Origin: Tetraselmis striata
Taxonomy: Eukaryota > Chlorophyta > Chlorodendrophyceae > Chlorodendrales > Chlorodendraceae
Length of the DNA: 64,000 nt
Direction: 5' to 3'
NCBI GenBank assembly: GCA_006384855.1
Contig: VCJN01002068.1
Coordinates: 1 to 64,000 of the forward strand
Shown: one piece after another, positions 42,044 through 53,942 of the stretch
Position numbering within the stretch: position 1 is the first letter of the stretch
Layout: the number at the start of each line of letters is the position of its first letter
Position numbers and translations under genes: made by a program
The notes under the pieces: model-generated
Told to the model about the DNA's origin: nothing
Databases searched by the model: none
What the model saw: only the letters and a program-made list of their open reading frames with translations

Positions 42044-43576
42044 AACAATTATTGCACATTGCATTTGTGACATCGCCTGAAACATCAACCTTAAACGGCC
42101 GAAGCTACTGTAGCCGCTACGAGTGACTGGCATGGCCGTCATCATCGCTCGCTGTCACGCGGTGGATGGACGTTGGCAAATCCGTGCCAGGAGGCGGCTG
42201 GCGGGGAATTATTAAAGGTGGTGGTCAAGCGGGTTGTGCTTAAGCCCGGCGCACGCCAAGCACTCGCCTTAGTCGAATTCCGCAATATTTACAGGCGGGG
42301 TTTCAACCTCAGCCGGTCATATGATTTCCACCAACGATTATGCCTATTAATTTTGAACCTAGGCTGCCTGAGGAGAAGTGCGCGGCGCAACGTCGTATAA
42401 AAAATTGTATCCTCCTAGACGGGTCAATAGCATTTGATCCAATCTCATCGGACGTGCGAATCCGGTGCACAATCTCCAATTCCCACATTCGCATCGGCTA
42501 CAATCTGAATCTACAGCAGGCAAGCAATTTTTGCTTATATTCCAGATGACATCGCAATATTACATGTGAAACCGGTGCAGCTGCTAGAACAATACTTGAA
42601 GGTGTTTCGGCCTCCGACGGGCGGCTCCTTGCTCACACCACCAACCACACCGGGGTTGCTTGGACCTGCTACAATTTCTAGCAAACCTTATGCTGGATTT
42701 TCGGTGCCATGTAAGCAAGCATATGTCCGGGCGTATCCCGATGCGGCCGCGGCAGCCCGCACCGCGGACTTGTCACGGGTTTTAGCCATTCGGGCCGGAA
42801 ATCGCTCGCCACTTGGTCGTGGAACGCGTACCAGAGTCGGCGGTTGATCGCGGATGAGGGCCATGCAGGGAGGATGATACGACAATTATACGAGTACCAC
42901 ATACTCATGTTCGTACCATGTGTACGAGTACTAGTACGATGTGTACATGCGACTATGGGCATATGTACCGTATCATGCTGCCAGCATGTAGCAAGCGTTG
43001 TGACAACTTTGTAACCAATATATTTGTATTCTTAAAACACTGTACCCTCTCGTCTTTGCACCACCACTGCACACCACCTTTGTTTGTTCCCCGAGTCTCT
43101 GAACGGCTGAGACTGTCGCAAGGATGCGATGGATGCATATTTTCGCAAATCACAGATTTTGCTGTCGATAGCATTCAACGCCGCGCCGCGCAGCGTGCGG
43201 CACGCGTATCGATGTATGATAACCTCGTACCGTCGTGCCATGCACGAACGCGTTGCATGAGCCCTCACGGACGAAGTTCTCCGGCGGAATGAACTCTCTG
43301 CTGATGACGCCCCGCTGTACGCAGCGCATACACACCGGCGTGCCTCGCATATCATGCGAAGGGTCGGGTGGTGCCCCGCTGACACGCCATGCATCAGCAC
43401 TGGCGGGGTCCGGGGGACGGTGTTGGAGATGCACCCGGAACTAGTTTCCCGGCGGCGACCTACTCGCTGCAGATTACGCAGCTGCGTATACGTCGGCGTA
43501 CACTTTGCTGATCTAGCGGGTGTTGAAACGGGCGCCGTTGCCTACGGCGTTTGCTAAAGTCTGCGGGTGAGTTTGT

Positions 43577-43672
43577 TGGGAGTCAGGTCTAAAGCATTGG
43601 CTGCTTCAGGATAACATATAGAACATATCGATGAAGCTATAGCCGGCACCCCAGACTTGCTAAGACTCTTGT
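43577..43672 (+). repeat. dispersed repeat, second copy at 46,155-46,243
   Basis: The shared core is ATATCGATGAAGCTATAGCCGG-like sequence with GGCTAAGACT-type ends. A further shared block, GTAATGTACTGTGTTT, occurs at 43.70 and 46.51 kb. The two copies are therefore parts of a longer, diverged interspersed repeat that frames the region. Confidence 0.6.
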
Positions 43673-44064
43673 GCGGCAGCGTCAAGCACTTCGAGCTGTA
43701 ATGTACTGTGTTTGCATCTCAACTGAGTTTTGCCCAACCCCTTCAAAAAGGTCTATTTCGCCAACTTCGGAGCTGTGATAATAGCGCCGGCGGCGAAATG
43801 ATGTTTTTGGAAGGGGCGGCACGGCCGCGCGCGGCCCGCTCTCTGCTTAAGCATGAGGCGTTTTGAATAACTTTCATAACCAATTTCTGTTTCACGCCTA
43901 CCGACAGCCGCGGCGACAACCGAGCCAGTTGAAGAAGCGTTGCCTTCCAACGGGCAACAACCGCATTTGCGGCGGAAGAGGAAGATCAAGCGACACTAGG
44001 TCGCGATGTATTGGGTCGTAGGAGCCAGGGTTGCGCTGCTGAAGGGCATGCAATTCATCGCACT

Positions 44065-44421
44065 TCAGAAAGAAGTCCCAACTTCAGCTGAGTTCAGTTT
44101 TATTAGCATGAAGACCTCGCTCCCGGAAATGGCATGAATATCGCCTACCTGTAGTCCCTTCAAAAATACGGGTTTTAAGTGTGGAGGCCGGTTGTAGGAT
44201 TGACTACCTCTGAATAGTCCGAATCCGAGATATTGTTCCCTACCACCCATTAGGGTGTCCCACGTGGCGTAGCCGGATATGGCCGAGATGTGTGGCAGAT
44301 AGTATTGAATGGCCCCCCGCCTTATCAGTAGATCACCTAGTACTGACGCGATCCTTTGCAACATACCATGTACGGACGGTGGAAAGCGATTTGAAATTCG
44401 TATAATCAAGCGAAGTGTCAA
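44065..44421 (-). CDS. hypothetical 118-codon ORF
   Basis: A single open frame with ordinary amino-acid composition, including IRRGAIQYYLPHISAISG and VFLKGLQVGDIHAISGS. There is no domain, splice signal or neighbour that suggests a function. It may be a remnant of a mobile element, given the repeats around it. Confidence 0.2.
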   Translation of the reverse strand: MTLRLIIRISNRFPPSVHGMLQRIASVLGDLLIRRGAIQYYLPHISAISGYATWDTLMGGREQYLGFGLFRGSQSYNRPPHLKPVFLKGLQVGDIHAISGSEVFMLIKLNSAEVGTSF

Positions 44422-44599
44422 TGTTTCGGCGGTGAGCTTTATTGCCGTACGGGTACCCGTATAGTGCAGCGGATCGGGCCTATATGTGCATGACTAAAGC
44501 GCTTATCTACTGGCATGTACTACTAAGTACTATAATCCACCCACCCACCCGCCCGCCCACCCACGGTCCTTAATTACACAGCCGTCCGATTACGATCTC

Positions 44600-45240
44600 A
44601 CGGTTGGGAGGTACTGGTACTGGTACTCGCTACTCGCTGCTGGTAATGGAAAACAAAACTGGTAGCGACTACTTAAAAGCGGTGGCAATGCGAACGCTCG
44701 CTGCTGGTTTGGATTACAAAAGCGTAAGCAACAAGAGACTACCGCGTAGTACAACGTTACGGGCAACTTCAATAAAGCTGCCTGAAGCCCACACGAGAAT
44801 GAGCACCGCCACCGTCTTCATGTCTTGAGTCTTAAGGAGTTGGCGGTGCGACCCACACCGCTGCGCGCATGTGAAGTCATCACCGTGAAGTGCGGACCGA
44901 CGGGCGAAGATAGGTGCTGTGAAGCTGCCTCGGACGGTGCCGCGGGTGACTCAGGGATACGCGCCGGCGGTGGTGTGGCTGCGGGGTTGGGGAGGGGAGC
45001 GGGTGTGGTACGCTGGCTGTGCGAACGCTCGCTGCTGCTACTGGTACTCGCTACTCGCTGCAAGTACTGCTGGTACTGGTGTGAATTACAAAAAGGGCAG
45101 TTCCCCAGAATTGCTGGTATTGGTACTGATACTGGTACTCGCTACTCGGTGCTGGTAATGGAAAAAAAACTCTGGTACTTCAAAGCGCTGGCAATGCAAA
45201 CGCTCGCTGCTGGTACTTCAAAGCGCTGGCAATGCAATTC
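44600..45240 (+). repeat. minisatellite-like GGTACTCGCTACTCGCTGCT repeats
   Basis: The phrase ACTGGTACTCGCTACTCG with GCTGGTAATGGAAAA occurs at 44.61-44.66, 45.04-45.07 and 45.13-45.17 kb, and GCTCGCTGCTGGTA variants recur beyond. The units are irregularly spaced. Confidence 0.6.
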
Positions 45241-45483
45241 ATGGAACTGTAGGCCAGTGATATAGAACCCGTTCTTTAAAAATTTTCTGAAAATTTTTAA
45301 ATCGACGCATCGCTGATTAAACTGTCAAGTTACTTCATTTGTTGTGATGGGTTCGGTATATGTTATCCTTGGTGCTAGCCATAGTGACCAGGCTTAATTC
45401 CATGCTGGCGGTTGCCGGACGCCACGATGCTAGAAAGAGAACCGCAACGCACAGCACACAATGCCACGCACACCACTTTCGCC

Positions 45484-45560
45484 TCACCAAACCACTCACC
45501 AAACCACTCACCAAACTCACCAAACTCACCAAACTCACCAAACCACTCACCAAACACTCT
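45484..45560 (+). repeat. short tandem repeat of ACCAAACCACTC / ACCAAACTC
   Basis: About seven alternating 9-bp and 12-bp units in a row. Confidence 0.85.
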
Positions 45561-46908
45561 TCCCTCACGATATCAACAAGTGTGGATGCTGCGGAGCCAA
45601 CCGGAGCCCGCAGTGAACGCCAGTGAGGGTGGCGTTCCGGTGTCACCGGGAGGGGCTCAGTAGACGACCGCCCACAACGCAGCGGCGGCATCACCCCGCG
45701 GCCGTGCCGCCGCCCGCCCCTTGTTAACCGCCGTAGCCCTAGTGACTCGTCCATGTTCCCTACCGCGCCTATAATTCAGTCCGTGTCCCATACCGGCGGT
45801 CCGGTGGGTGTCACACATGTAACAACATGTTCAACCGCACAAAAATTTCCACTGCTCCACGCCGCCGTTGGGTCGGGGGGGGGGGGGGGGTTCACGCATC
45901 AATTTAACCTAAAGACCTGCATACCCGAACTGGACATACATCATGCTGAGGTTAGGGGCTGGTGAATTCAAGATGAAGTCTGTTCCGTTGAATTCAGTTC
46001 AGCCAGAACTGAAGACCTCCAGGGGGCACTTCAACGCAACCCTGGTAGGAACCTCGGCTATCCCACTACAAAGTAAGGGGTATGAAAGATCCGGCTCAAT
46101 TCCGGCTTGTTAATCGCTCCCGCCCTCGCCTTGCGCGATTAAGGCAGAGGCGTAGGAGTTAGGTCTTAAGGTATTGGCTGGTCTTAGATCATCTCGAATA
46201 TATCGATGAAACTACAGCCGGCACCGGAGACTGGCTAAGACTACAGGGTAATGTGATGGCAGTGTTTTTAGACGGTGATCCAACTGTGTTGGAAATTCTA
46301 TCACTGGCCTTCAATTAGTCTTGCAGAATGCTTCGGCAATTTGCTTTTCGGTATACTTTTAACCGAACGTCACCTACCCAGGGCTTTCCGCAACTGGATC
46401 GTTGCCCAAACGGCCGTCGTAGACGCTGCAAGGGTTTCACTGGTGCCAGTCCTGTCCCGGGGGCGGGAAAAATACTGTGCGCGGCAGGGGCCCCTTCGAG
46501 CAAACACTGTAATGTACTGTGTTTACATTATTGAGTCATTTATTATGAGTGTGGCCCAGCCCCCCCAGAAATAGCGACTATATGGAACTCGGCCCCCTCC
46601 GGCTCCGCCGGCCTCTGCGCGCTTGCGGTCCTGGATGGGTGCATGGACGTGAGCGCCAACAAGCCTGAACAGCGTCTGTCATGTTGGCCTCTCCATCGCT
46701 GTATCCACTTGGGCAGCAGGGACAGGGCCTGCAGTAGCATTCGGCCGAGCACCGAACGCGGTGTTTGGTCTGGGCTGGCTGCCTCACCCGACTGCCTGGG
46801 GCGTACAACGGCTGCTTCACTGTTCCCAGGCGCAAGACCACGCATACCTCGCGCACTCGAATCACTCGACACACCAGGGTGTAAGAGTTTGCGAGTCGGC
46901 AGCCCGCC

Positions 46909-49900
46909 ATGGCGCTCGCCGTTCGCAAAGCGGCGGCAGGGGGTGGGCAAGGACGGGGCGGCTCCGTGCAGTACGAGGTCCTCCTGCAGGTAGCCCCCCC
47001 CCCCCCCCCCCCCCCGCTTCCCCCCGCGGGTGGCGGCATGTCGAGCGCGGCACTTCCCTTTGGGCTGCCGTCATGAGGCGCTACGGAGAGTCGATTTTTG
47101 TACGGATTATACTTGGTCAACACCGCTCGGCCCTATGCCTGTCCCATTGTAGCACGACCTCCACCGTGCCCTGCTGCCCTGCGGCGTGGAAACTTGCATA
47201 CTGACATATGCCTGCTTTGTGGCTCTGCAGGAGATGCTGACGAAGGCAGGCTGCGACCTGTCACCTGACGCGCCGCGGGATGTGAGGAGGCTGGCGTGCC
47301 ACATGCACCTGTTTCAGGTATCGGAGCTCGACACTTTGCAGACGCGCAGGTCCCGGCGATAAACACTGGCACCCATGGGAGCAAACGTTCCTCTCTTATC
47401 AGGATTAATTGTGTCCAGCAACTTGGACTGTTGACACAAGCTATACCGGTATTACGGCATAGGGGTGGATGTGCTGGCTACAGCTGTTCACAGTAATAAA
47501 TGTAAGACGTTAGAATGCGCTGATTGATACACCTGCTTGCCAACGCCTGCCTCTTCCAGGAGCTGCATAAGAGCGGGGCGTTTGGCGGGCTCACAGGCCT
47601 TATAGCAATGGTGCTGAACGAGCTGCAAAAGTCTCTCTACACGGATGAGGTGACTGTGCCCTTACCGAGGGGGCGCCGCAAATGGTGCACAGCTGTGCAG
47701 CCAGATTACAGTACACGCAGCTGTGGTAGGGCCGTTTCAGTCTGTAGATACAGCTCTGGTAGGCCATACACCACTGCCATGCTAACGTTGAGCTCCGCAA
47801 CGCTGGCAGGTCATTGCCAACCCACTACTGGGGGGGCCTGGCGGCAGCAGCCAGGGCGTGTCTCGCTTGCCCTTCTTTGCGGCCATCTATCGCGTGGAGC
47901 AGGAGAAGGCCCACATGCATGCCCAGGTACGAGTAGGCGCTGCAAACCGCGCAGGGGCAATGAGCCTAGTGCCGATGATGGCGTTACAGAGCCACGGCTC
48001 ACCACTCCATTTCCGGCAGGTCAGTGAGTACGACCAGCGGATGGAGCATTTCTCCGAGGCAGAGCAGCAGCTGCGGCTGGAGCTGCAGACGGAGCAGGAC
48101 CGCGTGGAGGAGCTTCAGGGAATGATCACCCGGCTGGAGTACGAGTTGGCCAAGTCCAGGGATCGCGCCCAGAGCGCCATGGACGAGATGGAGATCAACC
48201 ACACCCGTGACCGCGAGTCCATACAGTACTTGGAGGTGCGCCACCACCAAGAACGGAACCGTACATATGCAGCCACTAGCCCATGCCCAGCCGTGCTGTA
48301 TATCATCCCTTGTGTGGCATTCTTTTCATGGGCAGCACTAGTGGGGCAGCATCTGCACAGAGTGCTGACCGTTGCAGCAGAGACCCTCTCTGCTGCGACT
48401 GAGACTGTTATGTGGTTTTGCCATGTGCAGCACCAACTCGTGCTGGCACAAGAACGATCCAAGGACATGGTGGATGAGAACAATATGCTGCGGTTCCGGG
48501 AGGAGGTGGAGGTCCGGATGCGCACACACTTTGCGGACATTGAACATGCCAAGGGTGAGACGGATGGCAGGTGAGGGCGGAAGAGTGTGGCCTGTGTGAT
48601 GTGCTTTGTGCAGGACGACTGGGCAGGGAGCGCTGGCGCTGACGGTGGGGCATGCACAAGATAGAGTGGAGGCTGACGTGGCTGCCTTGGTGCAGATCGA
48701 AGCAGGCGCCACTGACAGAGCAGACACACACCATTGTCACACAGCTGCTGACGCTTCAGAACGGGCGCATCGACGACTTTGAGAACCGCCTGGCAAACGC
48801 TGAAAATGCGGCCATCCCTTCACACGAAACGCCGGAGCAGGTGCGCCTCCGCAGGTATTGGTCCTGGCCATGGGCGCTGCGCAAGGCATTACGCCCTCTG
48901 ATGGCATGGATCACGGTCGCAGGTAAAGTTTTACTTTGCGGCAGAGATGAACTCCCTACATCGGGAGATCAAGGAGCTGAAGGACTACCAGCAGGTTTGA
49001 TTACAGCACCATTCCTACCAAGTGTCAGCCAGTCTTGCCAGCATTTGCCCTAATGCACTTACAGATGAACCTCATGTGCAGACTAGTGAGAAGAGGGAGC
49101 ATGGCAGAGTCATGAGCCTGCAGACACAAGCGGCGGGCGAGGTGAGCGATTTCCGATGCCCTCAGAGTACATGCTCATTGATCCCCTTGTGCACGCCTGC
49201 CCCAGCCACTGACCTACCTGTCAGGACCTCTACGCACATAGACCATTACAGAACCTCATGCTCCTGCTGCAAGTAAATGTCGGATTAGTTATGGCTGTCT
49301 GCTCATCAACAAAGCGCTCCATCCCAGACGAGGGTGGTTCTGCTGGGGCAGTGGAACAAAAAACGCTATGTGCCTACTGGTGTAACATGCAGCATGTATG
49401 TATGTCTTTCTTGGCGGCATGTATTCATGCTCCCACGCCTCCCCTTCTCTGGTACCCAAACTAACAATGGCTGTAGTCCTGGTTCTCTCCATGATTGGCT
49501 CCAAACACCTTGCGTTGGCTCAGTTGGGCTGAGGCGTAAATACTCCTTCGTTTTTCTTGACGGTTTGGCTGCTGTGTGTTACCTTTTGGCAGGAGGCGGC
49601 TCTTCAGCCAGTGGGCAGCGTTCCAGGGATGAACGACTTTGGGGGCCGGACGCACGTTGATGCACCCGAGTCTGCGTCAACCCTGCCTGCCTCGCACACT
49701 GCGCGCATGTGGCACGACTTCCATGTCCGGGCAGAAGGCAACGAACTCCTCATCAAACCCCAGGTAATTTTAACTGGCTTGTGGACTGGCAATAGAGGAA
49801 AAAGGGGGGGGGGGGGGGGGGACTACTGTAGGCATGCGGCTGAACCAATCATCTAAACCTCGCTGCTGCGCAGGTTCTGCGCGACATTGTGTCGGCGGAC

Positions 49901-51487
49901 CTCATCTCCACCCTCAAGCGCATCCTAGAGGCAAACTTTTTAGCTGTTTGCCCTCATGTGAGATGGACGGTGCGCCGCAATGCCACAGCTCTGCCTTCTG
50001 CTGTCAGGTGGTGCGATTGTCTCTTGCCAGGCTGACAGCAGTGCCTTCGCAGAACGAGGGGAACCGCGCACAGCCCCGTGGGCGGCTGCACTGCTCCGAG
50101 GCTCATCCCAGCAGAACTGCTCGTGGTCAAGATGCCGCAGAGATTGCTGCACACGTCCATGTTCCGGCGTCCGAGTTTTTCTTCTCGTACTTGAAAGAGC
50201 GCTACGGCTGCCACGAGGTTGCTATGTTTGTTGCACATTCCATCCTCAAGGTACTTGATGACCGGAGCCGCCAGCCTTGGCACTCACTGCGCAGCTCTTT
50301 GGCTGTATTGTGCAAGCCTGTCAGCGTACAGCAGATCTATCCTGCGCATGTTCACGTGGCTCAGGCTTGTAGGGCTGCGTGTTGAGTGCTGAGATGCCCT
50401 TTGCACGCTGCAGGCAATCGAGCGAGACCAGAGCCATACCAACAAGGTAGCAATGTTTGGGAAACTCCTCGCCCAGGACATCGATGACGGTCTCTGGTTA
50501 TATGCAACTCAGATTGAATGGCTGCTCAACAATCATCCCAGGGGGCCGCAATGGGAGGTGATTCCCAGCATAGCGTGACGACCTCTCCATGTTGCATAGG
50601 GCTGGGTGGTGTTTGAGGCGGTCAAATTCAAGCATATTGTCTGACGCGTTGCTGCGATGTGCGGTCGTGGCCTGTGGTAGATATCCACACAGGCGCAGTT
50701 CAACGAGTTTTGGGGGCTTCTATACCCGCAGCTGTCCGAGACAGAGCTGTCTCACGCGTTCCGAGAGGTGCTAGGCTCCCTGGGCCTCCCTCACATCGCC
50801 CGCCCCACCATGCCGATGCCCTCTACAGCTGCTGTCTCGGACAGTGTTGATCCCGGCGGTACCTGGTGCTTCCCTGCAGGTCACTAAAGGGCAAGGGCCC
50901 GAGGCCCTCTCCAACTCAGTAGTGATCGACTTCATAATCGGCCAGCTGCTGCATAAGGCGCGTGTGCTTCTTGCAGACTGCCATGGGGAAAGCGCAATAG
51001 CTGCGCTGATGTAGTGAATCCAGCATGCTCACCCGGGTTTCTGTGATGCAGACCGAGCACCGATTTAAGCGATGGGTCAAAGTCTTGAAGTGGAAGGACA
51101 CGATGAACAAGAATATGGTACAGCGGTACGATATCTGCAGCGCCGCCCCAAAGATGTTCCCGGATGTAGACCCAAAGGTCAGTGCCCATCACTCCCTAGC
51201 GATTTCATATCCTCTGTTGCTGCCACGTTCATGCACTCCCAGCATTCAAATGCGCACAAGGCGTCAACAGCAACCTGTGCCACGCTTTGCAAGTACATGT
51301 TCCCCATTTTGATGGGGGGGGGGCTGGGATAAATGATTCCGCTCGCTTGAATCTACAACACTTGCAGGGGGTGGAACTGGCGTTCTGCATAGCGGCGCAA
51401 ACGTACGACAAGGAGCATCTCCCCTTGGAAACGATGGCGTATCTAGCTTGCCACCTGGAGGCATGCACTTTTACCTGGACAACATGA
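46909..51487 (+). CDS. TSNAXIP1-like coiled-coil protein, 17 exons
   Basis: Best match from memory is translin-associated factor X-interacting protein 1, linked to flagella and sperm. Exons: 46909-46989, 47231-47317, 47560-47649, 47810-47926, 48020-48235, 48431-48570, 48696-48840, 48923-48994, 49082-49141, 49593-49763, 49874-49930, 50053-50250, 50414-50557, 50693-50767, 50880-50957, 51052-51177, 51368-51487; 658 codons. The N-terminal part has RLACHMHLFQELHKSGAFGG and LPFFAAIYRVEQEKAH, as in the TSNAXIP1 N-domain. A long coiled coil follows (EAEQQLRLELQTEQDRVEEL). C-terminally it has VPASEFFFSYLKERYG and NEFWGLLYPQLSETEL. Two introns need GC donors (after 49,930 and 50,957). An exon between 49.14 and 49.59 kb could be missed. 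A poly-C tract starts four bases into intron 1. Gene looks intact. Confidence 0.7.
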
Positions 51488-51663
51488 CTGGGCGCATAGC
51501 TATTCTGGCGCTGCACCTGCAGATGGCCAAAGCAATGGCAGCACCCCGACGTGCGGCAGCCCCAACATGGAACACAAACCGGGGGCATTTTATACCCACA
51601 GCTAGCAAGTCCTTTGCACCGACATCGTCATGCACACGATGGATTGAACCGTAAATAACGGCT

Positions 51664-51668
51664 TGTAA
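51664..51668 (+). terminator. TGTAA polyadenylation signal of the TSNAXIP1-like gene
   Basis: TGTAA lies 177 bases after the stop, in the 464-bp space between the two converging genes. Confidence 0.45.
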
Positions 51669-51943
51669 GATCCCTATTCACAAACGTCCCGTGTCAGCAT
51701 GACCTGTATCATGATACAGTGGGCTTGATTTCTGATAGTGTTCAGCCATCATATCATATTGGAACGCTTCAGAAGGATACTCATACGATACCATGTGAGC
51801 GCACCCCATCCATCATAGCTTACAAAGATGCCCATGCATTCCACAGCCACACGCATCTCTCATGCACTGTCAGCAGCGGAACGCATGTGCAGACGTCACT
51901 GCGCCAGATGTCAACAACAAGCCGCTTGGGTTACAACAATTTC

Positions 51944-51948
51944 TTACA
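51944..51948 (-). terminator. TGTAA polyadenylation signal of the J-protein gene
   Basis: Minus-strand TGTAA sits four bases after the stop; others are at 51,931-51,935 and 51,820-51,824. The last would give a more usual 3' UTR length. Confidence 0.35.
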
Positions 51949-51951
51949 CAC

Positions 51952-53942
51952 TTAGGGGGGCAAGATTGCGCGGAGCTGGGTTTTCTGGTCCTCTGTCAGA
52001 GCAGTCGGGAAGAGAACATCAAACTTGATGTGCAGGTCGCCCTTCTGTCCTGGATGTTTGGAGATGGGCATGCCTTCACCCCGCACAATGTGTGTGTACC
52101 CAGGAGAGACCGGCTTGACGAGTGGGATCCGCAGCGTGCGCCCATCCAGGTGTTTAAGTTGCAGTGAGGCGCCGCACAGCGCGTCTGCTAGTGTCAGGCG
52201 GTGCTTATATATCAGATTGTTTCCCTCGCGGGACAAGTAGGCATGCGGCTTCTCCGCGATGATGAACACCACGTCGGCAGGAGTCTGCCCAGGCGCTTCA
52301 TCTCCCTTCTCTGTGAGGGTGACAAAGGGCATGCGTCAGTGGCTGCAACTGATGCCCACATCAACTCCCGCAGGGGCTGCGTCTGCAGTGGTATGTGCAG
52401 GTGAAGGCAGGCCGGTGCGGCATGCCTGGAAATGTGACTCTTGTCCCTTTCTTCCAGCCTGGCTTCACATCGATCTGAAGAATCTCCTCCGCGCGCACAC
52501 CCTGCCTGTGGAAATTGCAACTACACTCAGATTCCAAAGCAGCAGCTCAGAAGATACACCATTTGGCCGGCAGCAGGAGGCCTGAGCCCGGCAGATGCGT
52601 TGACACTCACCCACTCGGGTCGTAAAGCGTCCTTGTAATCTTCATCTTCCGGCTTTTCCCAAGGTACAGGTCTTCCAGGGTACATGGCAGCTGCTTCTCA
52701 ATGGCTGGTGCCTTACCGCTTCGGCCTGCGATCATATCACATCCAGCGCAGTCCATCAGGGTACAGACGAGCTTCTGATGTTGCCCCCCTCCTCCCCAAC
52801 TTCCCCTTTCACACACAAACACATGCCTCAACCTAGGTCTCAGGGGCCGGTGTGTCAGGTGTATTGCGCACCTCTCCTGAAGGGGTCCAAGCCAGGACCC
52901 CGTGAGCCGGTGCTGAACATCTGTGGCATGCCACCAGCTCCTCCAGAGCTGAAGCTGCCCATGAAGTCCTCCATACCTCCCATGCCACCAAATGGACCGC
53001 CGCCCATGCCGCCGAATGGACTATTCCCTCCAAAGAACTGCCATGAAATATGCAGACCACGCATGGCGCCAAGTAAGGATCAAACTGCATCATCGCTATG
53101 TGAGTTCACATGGCAGAGTGCAAGCACTGCTGCTGCTTACCTCCTTGAAGATGTCCTCCGGATTTCGCATGTTGAATCCCGCGGCTCCAGCAGGGAAGCC
53201 GCCGCTACTGGAAGCGCCACCCCCATTGGGCGCGGCACCCTGCTTAAGGCCCTCCTCCCCAAACATGTCAAACACTTTGCGCTTCTCTGGATCCGACAGC
53301 ACCTGTGTGTGCGAAGGGCCGCACTCAGCCACACGCTTAAGCTCAGCTCCCTATCAGTTAATATTACCTCACCAGCACTCGAGCATGACATGCAGCATGA
53401 CATGGCACAGCGTAACACACTCCATCATCGAAATGGGAGAGGGGGGGGGGGGGTCTGCCACTCACGTCATACGCCTCGGAAACCTGTTTGAACTTCTCTG
53501 TGCCGTTCGGGTTCTTGTCCTGCAAGTACATCGGTGCTTCAGCATACCATATCCTGCACCCTTCTGCTGCCGCTCAGGCTTCTATATTGTGCATTAACGC
53601 GCAGAGGCTGCGGCGAGCTGCAAGTGGGGCCCCGGGGCGCCGAAGGTCACGGCGATGCTTACACACCGGGTGATACTTCATCGCAAGCTTGCGGTATGCT
53701 GTGGGGACGCAACAGCAAACACAGCAAGTCTGTCAGAAACTGCGATAGTATAGAGAGGAGAGCGGCGGCGGGGCCGGGGGGGGGGGGCTGCCCACCAGCA
53801 ACATTACCCTCGCGCTATACCAGGCCCGGCCCGACCCACCCGAGATACCAAAGCAAGTTCAATGGGGTGGCGAACCTTTCTTTAATTCATCATCGCTGGC
53901 GCCCTTGCTGACGCCTAGCACGTCGTAGTAGTCCACTCCCAT
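51952..53942 (-). CDS. type II J-protein (DNAJB-like Hsp40), eight exons
   Basis: Co-chaperone that stimulates Hsp70 ATPase and delivers clients. Exons (minus): 53942-53876, 53698-53667, 53519-53466, 53302-53141, 53037-52872, 52725-52611, 52505-52426, 52310-51952. All phases agree, giving 344 residues, the usual length. The J-domain starts MGVDYYDVLGVSKGASDDEL, then AYRKLAMKYHP joined across an intron to DKNPNGTEKFKQVSEAYD, so the HPD motif is split by intron 2. A Gly/Phe-rich region follows (FFGGNSPFGGMGGG), then the C-terminal substrate-binding domains (ILQIDVKPGWKKGTRVTFPE, DVVFIIAEKPHAYLSREG) and the end (ALTEDQKTQLRAILPP). There is no zinc-finger region, hence type II. Intron 7 has a GC donor (TTTCCAG/GCATGC), required for the TFPEKGDE match. 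The gene is intact. Confidence 0.95.

Larger units (their letters stand above)
42044..46908. other. gene-poor region with dispersed repeats
   Basis: No convincing gene. Protein-like fragments occur on the plus strand at 42.17-42.55 kb (LLDGSIAFDPISSDVRIRC) and 43.26-43.56 kb (RRNELSADDAPLYAAHTHR), and on the minus strand at 44.07-44.42 kb. None matches a family I know. Repeats listed separately fill much of the rest. The last part should hold the promoter of the TSNAXIP1-like gene. Confidence 0.4.

Noticed and set aside
45375-45557. Minus-strand ORF with Glu-Trp-Phe-Gly repeats
   Set aside because: It is the translation of the ACCAAAC tandem repeat and has no other support.
51964-52588. Plus-strand ORFs over the J-protein gene
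   Set aside because: They are shadows of a gene whose eight exons join perfectly on the other strand.
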